64,000 bases of DNA. Source: Coprococcus sp. OM04-5BH (GTDB lineage: Bacteria > Bacillota > Clostridia > Lachnospirales > Lachnospiraceae). Shown piece by piece: positions 1 through 6,732 of the stretch (its first letter is position 1; each line of letters begins with the position of its first letter). The DNA is taken from positions 62,001 to 126,000 of the forward strand of contig NZ_QULM01000005.1 of the NCBI RefSeq assembly GCF_003482105.1. Reading direction: 5' to 3'. The position numbers and the translations under genes were made by a program. Under the pieces are notes generated by a model. The model was not told the DNA's origin and made no database searches. It saw only the letters and a list, made by a program, of their open reading frames with translations.

Positions 1-93
1 TCTATCACATAAATCTATTGAATATATTCTGCTGTTTACTATATGAATTTATCAAATGTATTGCACTTTTTATTCTATAAATTTATTTTACTT

Positions 94-264
94 CTACATC
101 ATGCTATACTCCAGCATTTCGTAATGAAGCCTGCTTCCTTCTCTGACCGCCTCCGGAAGAAGTGCTCTCGCAACACACTTAAGCTCTGCGTCCTCCTTGT
201 CGATCCTTTTGAGATAAGCATAGTCTCCAGCCAGGCTCTCAACTATATAATCTATTGGTTCCAT
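94..264 (-). CDS. small DUF3006-like protein
   Basis: A 56-residue protein with an IVESLAGDYAYLKRID opening, a central ARALLPEAVREGS stretch and no membrane segment. This order (valine-rich beta strand, acidic turn, LP followed by EG) resembles the DUF3006 family of small bacterial beta proteins, whose role is unknown. I chose the internal ATG at 264 because GGAGG sits 8 bases before it; an upstream ATG at 279 has no good ribosome binding site and would place that GGAGG inside the coding region. It lies about 116 bases downstream of the cation exchanger gene on the same strand, so the two may be co-transcribed. Coding status is likely; the family call is tentative. Confidence 0.6.
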   Translation of the reverse strand: MEPIDYIVESLAGDYAYLKRIDKEDAELKCVARALLPEAVREGSRLHYEMLEYSMM

Positions 265-380
265 ACCATCTGCCTCCATGTTTCTTTATCATCAGACCAT
301 TTACAGCCTGTCTGTTTGACGTTTTCCCTCTGGCAAAAGGCTGCCACTGCATACCAGTTTAAAAACCGGAAATTTGGGTT

Positions 381-1343
381 CTACGCCGCATAGTTTTTAA
401 CCATGATATACGCAAAATATACGGCATATACTATAAGCATGAATATTCCTTCTTTTCTGCTGAGCCTCTTATCCTTCACACAGCACGCAAACAATATCAC
501 CGCAGCGAGAACTGCCACCATGCTGTCCATAAGGAACTCTTTATTAAATGCTACCGGCGAAATCAGCATTGTGGTTCCGGCAACAAATAATATATTCAGG
601 ATGTTGCTTCCCACTATGTTTCCTATTGCGATATCTGCCTGTCCCTTCTTTGCTGCCACACAGGATGTAACCAGCTCGGGAAGTGATGTTCCGAATGCAA
701 CAATAGTAAGACTTATAAGCCTGTCGGACATGCCAAACTGTCCCGCTATAAAGCTTGCAGATCTTACGGTCAGCTCACTGCCTGCAACGATCAGAGCCGC
801 GCCAAGCAATATAAACAGAATAAGTCTCCAAGTCTTATCCTTCTCAGTAAGCACGATGGAATCATCATCCGAACCACCTTTCTTAGCCGTCACAATAAGA
901 TATGTTATAAACGCAATAAGCATTATATACATTATCACTCCGTCAAACCTGCTTAATCTGCCATCAAAATATCCAAGGAAGAACATTGCCAGCGTAACCA
1001 CCACAACTATAGGTATGTCTATCCTTAGAGTATTCTTCTTTATAGGTAGTGGTGCAAAAAGCACTGCCATACCAAGGATAAGGAGGATATTTAAGATATT
1101 ACTTCCTACTATATTTCCCACGGTCATATCCGCAACTCCGGCAAATGCTGCCTTGATACTTACGGCTGCCTCCGGAGCACTGGTTCCAAGAGCAACTATC
1201 GTAAGTCCGACCACCATCTGGGGGATATTACATTTTACCGCAATCTTTGACGCTCCATCTACGAACACGTCTGCGCCTTTAACCAGCAATACAAAGCCTG
1301 CCACCAGTAATACAATATAACCTATAATTTTAAATACTTCCAT
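381..1343 (-). CDS. calcium/sodium antiporter, CaCA family (YrbG type)
   Basis: A 320-residue integral membrane protein that should exchange Ca2+ for Na+ (or K+/H+) across the cytoplasmic membrane. Both alpha repeats of the CaCA superfamily are visible: GTSAPE at residues 53-58 with GNIVGSNILN at 76-85, and GTSLPE at 218-223 with GNIVGSNILN at 241-250. The acidic residues of these repeats coordinate the ion. About ten hydrophobic segments surround a short acidic cytoplasmic loop (GGSDDDSIV, near 157-164). The length matches the bacterial family. AGGGAG lies 10 bases before the ATG. The family is certain, the exact ion pair is not. Confidence 0.93.
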   Translation of the reverse strand: MEVFKIIGYIVLLVAGFVLLVKGADVFVDGASKIAVKCNIPQMVVGLTIVALGTSAPEAAVSIKAAFAGVADMTVGNIVGSNILNILLILGMAVLFAPLPIKKNTLRIDIPIVVVVTLAMFFLGYFDGRLSRFDGVIMYIMLIAFITYLIVTAKKGGSDDDSIVLTEKDKTWRLILFILLGAALIVAGSELTVRSASFIAGQFGMSDRLISLTIVAFGTSLPELVTSCVAAKKGQADIAIGNIVGSNILNILFVAGTTMLISPVAFNKEFLMDSMVAVLAAVILFACCVKDKRLSRKEGIFMLIVYAVYFAYIMVKNYAA

Positions 1344-1489
1344 GCTTTCAACTCCCTGCCTATATGCTTATTTTACAATTATGTTTTATATCTGCGTCCC
1401 ACGGCAATGCCGCACCAAAAACTGTACATGTTGTTACGATGCTGCACTCCAGATACAAATCTTGCCTGAACCTCCGATTGCTTTTATGC

Positions 1490-2011
1490 CTATATAGTTG
1501 TTCCGATTTTATGCAGTTCCGAACAAATGGCATCCATCAGCTCCTCAACGCTCATGTTATCTGAGTCTACTATTATGTGTGCGTATTTCTCATAAAGCGG
1601 AGTACGCTCATTATACAGATCCTTTAAGGTCTGACCATCCTTAAGCACCACACCTCTTCTTTTTAGATTGCCAAGTCGCTTCTCCAGCTCCTGATATTCA
1701 AGCCTGATGTAGACGACGATATCATTTTTCCTGTACTTCTCCATCGCCTCGGTGCAGTACACCGCACTTCCGCCGGTGGCAATAACTGCATTTTCCGTCT
1801 CAATGGACTTATTTACATCATTTTCAATCTTAAGGAAGCCATCGTCCCCGTACCTGGCGATTATATCTCTAAGCAGCATCCCCTGACTCTCCTGAATGAG
1901 AAGATCCGCATCAATAAATCTGGCACCCACAACCTTTGCAAGCACAACTCCTATGGTACTCTTGCCGCAGCCCGGCATACCTATAAGCACAACATTCTTC
2001 CTTCTGATCAT
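1490..2011 (-). CDS. aroK: shikimate kinase (divergent)
   Basis: A 173-residue P-loop kinase of the shikimate kinase family, expected to phosphorylate shikimate to shikimate-3-phosphate in aromatic amino acid synthesis. Walker A is GMPGCGKST at residues 11-19, the acidic DAD pair is at 34-36, the GG substrate-binding turn at 80-81, and a C-terminal RTPLYEKYA matches the conserved R-x-P-x-Y segment. One oddity: the conserved FRxxE motif, whose arginine binds the shikimate carboxylate, reads FLKIE here (residues 59-63). Substrate identity is therefore less secure than the fold. No other aromatic pathway gene is adjacent. Confidence 0.8.
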   Translation of the reverse strand: MIRRKNVVLIGMPGCGKSTIGVVLAKVVGARFIDADLLIQESQGMLLRDIIARYGDDGFLKIENDVNKSIETENAVIATGGSAVYCTEAMEKYRKNDIVVYIRLEYQELEKRLGNLKRRGVVLKDGQTLKDLYNERTPLYEKYAHIIVDSDNMSVEELMDAICSELHKIGTTI

Positions 2012-2186
2012 TTCAACCTCCTGTTCAGGTATTAATCGGCAAATATTATCAACACCGTCCCATTAACACCTATGATACTTTACTTGTTATTTACAAAACA
2101 ACTTATCTAAAAATAATTTAAGTAGGTTTAACGTAAGTTTTTAATTACGATAAACTTTTTAACGTATTTTCTATGCACGTTAAGAA

Positions 2187-3134
2187 TCATCCAATATACC
2201 CAAGACTTTTAAGCACAAATACCCACAATGTAAGTGTCACCGATGAAAGAAGGGTAGTGAGCACAATTACATTTGAGGACAGCACCTCGTCATTTTCCAT
2301 GTTCTTTGCCATTATATAGCAGCTAATCGTAGTCGGTGCACCTACCATTATGAGTATGGCAATGATCTCCGAAGAGTTGAAGCCAAACATAATGGCAAGG
2401 GGCAGGAAAATTGCCGGCAGTATCACCAGCTTGATCACCGACGCCACTACTGCCGGCTTTATCTTGGCAAGTGCCTCGTTTGTATTAAAGCCCGCACCGA
2501 TAGCGATCAAGGCGACAGGTGTTGCGGTCTGGGCTATATAATTTATAGTTTTCATAGGAATGGTCGGGATGTTCACAGATAAAAGTGAAAATGGCACTCC
2601 CACAACAATTCCTATTATGATGGGATTCTTCAATATATTAAAGAACGCCTTCTTTATACCCTCTTTTCCTTTTTTGCTGTCTCTTCCGCACACGGTAAGT
2701 ATGACAACCGAATAAATATTAAACAAAGGCACTGCTGACACGATCATGAGTGGTGCCATTCCTGAATTGCCACATATATTTTCAACGAAAGCAATTCCAA
2801 GGACTGCTGCACTTCCTCTGGCAGACGCCTGGGCAAATGCTCCCACCATATTCTTATCTTTACAATATATCCTTGCAAATATGTAACATATGGTGAACAT
2901 TATGAATGTGGCAATGAAACAAAACGCCACGAACTGGATGTTCATATCTTTTAATATGGAGGTTGTGGCAATATCTCTGAACAGCAGCACCGGAAGGGAT
3001 ACCTTGAACACATATTTATTTGCCACCTCGGCAAATTCATCTGTAATAAGTCCGATGTGCTTCAGAAACCATCCTAACAAGATAACCAAAAATATTGGAA
3101 ATGTTGCATTGATACTAAAAATAAAATTACTCAT
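2187..3134 (-). CDS. AEC family transporter (auxin efflux carrier type)
   Basis: A 315-residue protein with about ten transmembrane segments in two halves and an N-terminal NATFPIFLVILLGWFLK typical of the auxin efflux carrier (AEC) family, which in bacteria often exports or exchanges organic acids such as malate. A GAPTTISCYIMAK segment near residues 263-275 is characteristic of the second half. GAGGACAGGA precedes the ATG. It is transcribed alone, 176 bases upstream of the shikimate kinase gene. The substrate cannot be deduced from sequence or context. Confidence 0.87.
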   Translation of the reverse strand: MSNFIFSINATFPIFLVILLGWFLKHIGLITDEFAEVANKYVFKVSLPVLLFRDIATTSILKDMNIQFVAFCFIATFIMFTICYIFARIYCKDKNMVGAFAQASARGSAAVLGIAFVENICGNSGMAPLMIVSAVPLFNIYSVVILTVCGRDSKKGKEGIKKAFFNILKNPIIIGIVVGVPFSLLSVNIPTIPMKTINYIAQTATPVALIAIGAGFNTNEALAKIKPAVVASVIKLVILPAIFLPLAIMFGFNSSEIIAILIMVGAPTTISCYIMAKNMENDEVLSSNVIVLTTLLSSVTLTLWVFVLKSLGYIG

Positions 3135-3218
3135 GATTCCTGTCCTCTATCTTTTGTGTCTATGATTGTCCTATATATTTTTATCACAATTATCATACTG
3201 CGTCAAAAAAACTTGTAC

Positions 3219-3300
3219 CTGAATTGATACTATTCTTTCTAAAAAAGTCAAAGAAAAAACTGAATTGATACTATCCCTTATAAAAATGTCAAAGAAAAAG
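3219..3300. repeat. 41-bp direct repeat, two copies
   Basis: CTGAATTGATACTAT at 3219 recurs at 3260, each followed by a T/C-rich gap, an A-run and GTCAAAGAAAAA, so the unit is 41 bp repeated twice with a few substitutions. It lies upstream of the AEC transporter gene (start 3134) in the otherwise gene-free stretch 3135-3558, which is AT-rich and also holds the tRNA operon promoter. The function is unknown; an operator pair for the transporter is possible. Confidence 0.75.
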
Positions 3301-3558
3301 TCTGACCGGTTCTTGTTAATTAATTCATTAATTTATTAACTGCCCCCCTTTTATTATTATGTATTATGTATTTATTAACGAATCATAAAATTATTTTTCA
3401 GAAAAAAGCGCCTTTAATGTGTTCTTAGTTTTCGAATCTTTAAAATGTAATTGCCGATGATAGAATGTCCGGCTTCCGTTAATGAGTTCTTTAAAAGCCT
3501 GTAAATCCGGGCTTTTTTAGGGTTCCGAAAAAAAATTGAAAAAAAATGAAATTTGTTG

Positions 3559-3587
3559 TTGACAAAGCAGGGGCATTTTCGTATAAT
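3559..3587 (+). promoter_or_regulatory. consensus sigma-A promoter of the tRNA operon
   Basis: A perfect -35 TTGACA (3559-3564) and a perfect -10 TATAAT (3582-3587) are separated by 17 bp. The first tRNA begins 29 bases after the -10 box. This is the strongest promoter in the window, as expected for a stable-RNA operon. Confidence 0.93.
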
Positions 3588-3615
3588 AGGTCTTGCGTCA
3601 GAGATAAAGACCTTT

Positions 3616-3690
3616 CGGGGTGTGGCTCAGCTTGGCTAGAGCGCTTGATTTGGGATCAAGAGGTCGCAGGTTCGAATCCTGTCACCCCGA
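3616..3690 (+). tRNA. tRNA-Pro (UGG)
   Basis: A cloverleaf of 75 nt with acceptor stem CGGGGTG/CACCCCG, anticodon stem CTTGA/TCAAG and anticodon TGG at 3651-3653, T-loop GTTCGAATC. CCA is not encoded. First gene of the six-tRNA operon. Confidence 0.97.
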
Positions 3691-3718
3691 CGCAGATTTA
3701 AACACTGTTAAGCAATAT

Positions 3719-3789
3719 GCGGGTGTAGTTCAATGGTAGAACACTAGCCTTCCAAGCTAGATACGTGGGTTCGATTCCCATCACCCGCT
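3719..3789 (+). tRNA. tRNA-Gly (UCC)
   Basis: Cloverleaf of 71 nt, acceptor GCGGGTG/CACCCGC, anticodon loop CTTCCAA with anticodon TCC, T-loop GTTCGATTC. CCA is not encoded. Second tRNA of the operon. Confidence 0.97.
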
Positions 3790-3835
3790 CTTTATTTTCG
3801 CTAAATGGCATTTGTCTTTGGTGAAGATATTAAAT

Positions 3836-3909
<74 letters not shown>

Positions 3910-3959
3910 TTTATTTTTTTTAATTTGATTTTTTCAAGTTAATACAGCCTAAAAAACAT

Positions 3960-4034
3960 GGTGGGTATGGCGCAGTTGGCTAGCGCGCCAGATTGTGGCT
4001 CTGGAGGCCGAGGGTTCGAGTCCCTCTATCCACC
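3960..4034 (+). tRNA. tRNA-His (GUG)
   Basis: Acceptor GTGGGTA/TATCCAC, anticodon stem CCAGA/TCTGG with anticodon GTG. The extra 5' G at 3960 pairs with C at 4034, the G-1:C73 identity pair of tRNA-His, so I include it. Fourth tRNA of the operon. Confidence 0.96.
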
Positions 4035-4066
4035 TTTTTCTTTATCGCAGGCTTTCGCGATACTAT

Positions 4067-4138
4067 TGGGTTATCGCCAAGCGGTAAGGCACAGGACTTT
4101 GACTCCTGCATTCGCTGGTTCGAATCCAGCTAGCCCAG
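4067..4138 (+). tRNA. tRNA-Gln (UUG)
   Basis: Cloverleaf of 72 nt, acceptor TGGGTTA/TAGCCCA, anticodon arm CAGGA-CTTTGAC-TCCTG with anticodon TTG, T-loop GTTCGAATC. Fifth tRNA of the operon. Confidence 0.97.
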
Positions 4139-4153
4139 TCAAAATCATAATTC

Positions 4154-4226
4154 GGGCCATTAGCTCAGGCGGTAGAGCACTTGACTTTTAATCAAGTTGT
4201 CCGGGGTTCGAGTCCCCGATGGCTCA
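4154..4226 (+). tRNA. tRNA-Lys (UUU)
   Basis: Cloverleaf of 73 nt, acceptor GGGCCAT/ATGGCTC with one G-T wobble, anticodon TTT between TTGA and TCAA stem strands, T-loop GTTCGAGTC. Sixth and last tRNA before the terminator at 4283. Confidence 0.97.
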
Positions 4227-4282
4227 CTCTTCTATCTTGATTAAATGTTTTATATAGATTATGTATGGAAGTTTTCTTTGAC

Positions 4283-4308
4283 TATCCCATTCGTGGGATA
4301 TTTTTTTT
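4283..4308 (+). terminator. terminator of the six-tRNA operon
   Basis: A 7-bp perfect stem TATCCCA/TGGGATA with a TTCG tetraloop, followed by eight T residues. Confidence 0.93.
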
Positions 4309-4353
4309 ACAATTTTATCAGAATATTTTACATGAATATTCTTTATTTATCAA

Positions 4354-4435
4354 GCGGATATGGCGGAATTGGCAGACGCGCTAGATTTAGGTTCTAGTGT
4401 CAACAGACGTGCAGGTTCAACTCCTGTTATCCGCA
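4354..4435 (+). tRNA. tRNA-Leu (UAG)
   Basis: An 82-nt class II tRNA with a long variable arm, acceptor GCGGATA/TATCCGC, anticodon arm CTAGA-TTTAGGT-TCTAG with anticodon TAG. It lies after the operon terminator; no clear promoter of its own is visible, so it may depend on read-through. Its 3' end is followed by a terminator and then a tandem repeat array. Confidence 0.97.
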
Positions 4436-4440
4436 CTAGG

Positions 4441-4481
4441 AAAAATAAAAGCTGGGAACATTGTTCCCGGCTTTTATTTTT
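4441..4481 (+). terminator. terminator after tRNA-Leu
   Basis: A long inverted repeat AAAAATAAAAGC/GCTTTTATTTTT with an inner GGGAACA/TGTTCCC stem. The A- and T-tracts on both sides make it potentially bidirectional. Confidence 0.9.
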
Positions 4482-4488
4482 GACCGAG

Positions 4489-4996
4489 GCGAACAGAGTT
4501 CTTGAACCTGGGTTCAGGTCTCGGCTCTGCCTCGGTCGGTGCTTAACAGGTGCCACCGGCACCTAGCACCCTGTTATCCGCTTTCAAGCCTTTAATTATC
4601 ACAGGGCGAACAGAGTTCTTGAACCTGGGTTCAGGTCTCGGCTCTGCCTCGGTCGGTGCTTAACAGGTGCCACCGGCACCTAGCACCCTGTTATCCGCTT
4701 TCAAGCCTTTAATTATCACAGGGCGAACAGAGTCCTTGAACCTGGATTCAGGTCTCGGCTCCGCCTCGGTCGGTGCTTAACAGGTGCCACCGGCACCTAG
4801 CACCCTGTTATCCGCTTTCAAGCCTCTAATTATCACAGGGCGAACAGAGTCCTTGAACCTGGATTCAGGTCTCGGCTCCGCCTCGGTCGGTGCTTAACAG
4901 GTGCCACCGGCACCTAGCACCCTGTTATCCGCTTTCAAGCCTCTAATTATCACAGGGCGAACAGAGTTCTTGAACCTGGGTTCAGGTCTCGGCTCC
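4489..4996. repeat. 117-bp tandem repeat array next to tRNA-Leu
   Basis: Four full copies and one partial copy of a unit starting GCGAACAGAGT occur at 4489, 4606, 4723, 4840 and 4957, an exact 117-bp period with only a handful of substitutions. Each unit contains a TGAACC/GGTTCA mini-palindrome and a strong hairpin with AGGTGCC/GGCACCT arms nested inside GGTGCT/AGCACC. Each full unit ends with a stretch containing CCTGTTATCCGC, 12 bases identical to the T-arm/acceptor 3' strand of the adjacent tRNA-Leu. The last partial unit ends about five bases from the stop codon of the 192-aa orphan gene. Short frames in the array are artefacts. Confidence 0.95.
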
Positions 4997-5001
4997 CGCA
5001 C

Positions 5002-5580
5002 CTAAATCAATCCATAGCCCGTCTCAAAGATTTCGGACTTCAGATCAGGAGCATTTTCATCAAGAAATTGGTTGGTCAGACAACATAATAAGTAAAACGC
5101 AGATAAAGCTTTTAAAGTATTCTTTAAATTAGCTTTTTCATAATTGTATTTATTACTTCCTTCCATCATATCATTTCTACAGTGTTTCACGAGATTATAA
5201 TCATGCCACCAACTATCAGAACTGGTATCATCAAACTTTAAAAAAGGAATATTCTTCCAACTGTCATATTCTGCTTTTGTAATCACATACATTTCTCCTA
5301 ATTTTTCAAACTCAATTTTTACCGCTGCTATCTTCTTCAAAATAGTTGGCCCTTTTGTATCGATGTCACAATCCTCATGTTTCTCTGCGATCATTTCTCT
5401 TAACTGTTCTGCCAGGGTATCAATCTCACTGCACAAATTCAAAAAAAGTTTGACATATTGTGCAGAAAATGTAGCAGAATTTTTACCATCAATGGTAACA
5501 TAAGCATCTGTATCCAATACTTCTTTTTCAAGAAGCTGATACTGACGCCAATACAATTTGTAAAACTCATCTTTATTCAT
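5002..5580 (-). CDS. orphan helical protein, HEPN-like at best, between two repeat arrays
   Basis: I cannot name this 192-residue soluble protein. It is predicted mostly helical, lacks signal peptide and membrane segments, and carries WWHDYNLVKHCRND near residues 129-142 followed by a KANLKNTLKALSAFYLL helix. A W-x-Y-N-x-V-K-H-x-R motif followed by such a helix occurs in hypothetical proteins I associate with HEPN-like helical bundles, but the canonical R-x4-6-H ribonuclease signature is not clear. The start at 5580 is chosen because AAGGAG lies just before it; the ATG at 5598 has none. Its stop codon touches the 117-bp array, and a 53-bp array lies on its promoter side. AT-rich codon use differs from its neighbours, suggesting transfer. 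Confidence 0.6.
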   Translation of the reverse strand: MNKDEFYKLYWRQYQLLEKEVLDTDAYVTIDGKNSATFSAQYVKLFLNLCSEIDTLAEQLREMIAEKHEDCDIDTKGPTILKKIAAVKIEFEKLGEMYVITKAEYDSWKNIPFLKFDDTSSDSWWHDYNLVKHCRNDMMEGSNKYNYEKANLKNTLKALSAFYLLCCLTNQFLDENAPDLKSEIFETGYGLI

Positions 5581-5646
5581 ATACTTCTCCTTATACATTA
5601 AACATTAACATATTAAAATTTGCCTATGCATTTCTCGTATTCCGCC

Positions 5647-6123
5647 CTTCCAAATCACCTCCCCCTGTGTCAATGACTTGTTTTTCCTTTTCTCTTTTTA
5701 GGTCATGTTTTTATGTCTGTCTGTATGACCTATTTTCCGCCCTCCTTCTTTTAGGTCACATTTTACTGTTGAATTTTGTGACCTGTTTTTCGACTACATT
5801 ATTTTAGGTCAACTTCTCTCAGTAATTTTCTTGACCTATTTCACACCTTCTTTCTTTTAGGTCAACTTCTCTCAGTAATTTTCTTGACCTATTTCACACC
5901 TTCTTTCTTTTAGGTCAACTTCTCTCAGTAATTTCCATGACCTATTTCACACCTTCTTTCTTTTAGGTCAACTTCTCTCAGTAATTTCCTTGACTTGTTT
6001 CACACCTTCTTTCTTTTAGGTCAATTTCGCCTACAAATTTCCATGACCTATTTTTCACCTCCTTTATTTCAAGTCAATTTCGCCTATCAACTTCCGTGGT
6101 CTGCCTTTATATCAGCAATAAAA
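5647..6123. repeat. 53-bp palindromic tandem array (about nine units)
   Basis: AGGTCA (or a near match) recurs at 5700, 5753, 5806, 5859, 5912, 5965, 6018 and 6071, exactly 53 bp apart, with TGACCT always 26 bp further on; a degenerate unit precedes them at 5647. The conserved 33-bp portion is bounded by inverted 7-mers TGACCTA and TAGGTCA. The 20-bp portion between AGGTCA and TGACCT is nearly identical in four central units but unrelated in the units at 5700 and 5753 and diverged in those at 6018 and 6071. The plus strand is pyrimidine-rich. It fills most of the gene-free stretch 5581-6308, upstream of the 192-aa orphan gene. Confidence 0.95.
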
Positions 6124-6150
6124 CACGCTTTGCGAGTTTTATCCGCTGAT
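6111..6150. other. strong two-part hairpin beside the 53-bp array
   Basis: Outer arms ATCAGC/GCTGAT enclose inner arms ATAAAAC and GTTTTAT with a CGC-TTT-GCG tip. It overlaps the end of the last 53-bp unit. No T-run follows on either strand, so it is not a typical terminator. Confidence 0.6.
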
Positions 6151-6206
6151 TAGCAGTCGTCAAATGCAATCATGCAAGCATGTTACACTTAACTCGTTGC
6201 CATAAC

Positions 6207-6268
6207 AAAAAAAGCTGCAGTATGACCTAGCAATATGACTCAAATATTGCTACATCATTCTACAGCTT
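6207..6268 (-). terminator. terminator of the acidic-tail membrane protein gene
   Basis: On the minus strand arms AAGCTGTAG and CTGCAGCTT enclose an inner TAGCAATAT/ATATTGCTA hairpin, followed by a run of seven T. It lies 40 bases after the stop codon at 6309. Confidence 0.8.
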
Positions 6269-6308
6269 AGTTGGCTCAATATTCTTTTTTGTTTGTTTCT
6301 AAGAAAGA

Positions 6309-6584
6309 TTACTCTTCTGTTGCCGGCTCTGCAGGAGCTTCCTCAGCCTTCTCTTCTTTCTCATCTTCCTCGTCATCATCATCGAAGAAATCGTCATCAA
6401 AATCGTCATCGAAATCATCGTCATAATCATCAAGGAAATCTGGTGTAAGATATGAATAAACTGCATATGCGATACCTGCTACTGCAGCAACTGCTCCAAT
6501 AATGGCAAGTATTACGAATATAACACCTTTTGCCTTTTCTTCTGTCTGCTCACCCTGAACTAAAATTACATCTTTGTTCTTCAT
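6309..6584 (-). CDS. small membrane protein with a highly acidic tail
   Basis: A 91-residue protein: a short polar start, a single transmembrane segment at about residues 20-45 (GVIFVILAIIGAVAAVAGIA core), then a tail of almost only Asp and Glu with Phe spacers (repeats of DDDF) ending in an Ala/Glu/Pro stretch. A cytoplasmic or cell-wall-facing acidic tail could bind cations or basic proteins; this is speculation. GGGTGG precedes the ATG and a terminator follows, so it is a stand-alone gene. I do not recognise a named family; similar small acidic membrane proteins are common in Lachnospiraceae. Confidence 0.75.
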   Translation of the reverse strand: MKNKDVILVQGEQTEEKAKGVIFVILAIIGAVAAVAGIAYAVYSYLTPDFLDDYDDDFDDDFDDDFFDDDDEEDEKEEKAEEAPAEPATEE

Positions 6585-6732
6585 GTTTAATAACCACCCT
6601 TTCTTATTTTGTGTCAGCAGGTGCAGGACACCTCACCGACCACTTTTCAAAAATTATAACATACATGGAAATACATTTCCATACTATGAAATTATTTTTT
6701 ACATCTTTTTAATTTTATCTCCTATGGCTCTT

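Noticed and set aside
403..1320. Long antisense frame opposite the cation exchanger, and similar long frames opposite pcrA, dnaG, glnA and others
   Set aside because: They mirror the codon structure of well-supported genes and lack ribosome binding sites and recognisable domains.
1364..1489. yybP-type riboswitch upstream of the cation exchanger
   Set aside because: A small CGGCA/TGCCG palindrome exists but none of the conserved loop sequences were seen.
4350..4566. Open frames on both strands over tRNA-Leu and the first 117-bp unit
   Set aside because: They are the usual shadows of tRNA sequence and continue into non-coding repeats; no ribosome binding site.
5647..6123. CRISPR array
   Set aside because: Interiors are only 20 bp, four are nearly identical, some repeats are degenerate, and no cas gene lies in the window.
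5647..6123. Seven-codon mini-ORFs (ATG GAA ATT ... TGA) in units of the 53-bp array, minus strand, after AAGGTG or GGAGGTG
   Set aside because: Only two of nine units keep the ATG (others have AAG, ACG, ATA or ACA); the in-frame TGA comes from the conserved TGACCT palindrome.
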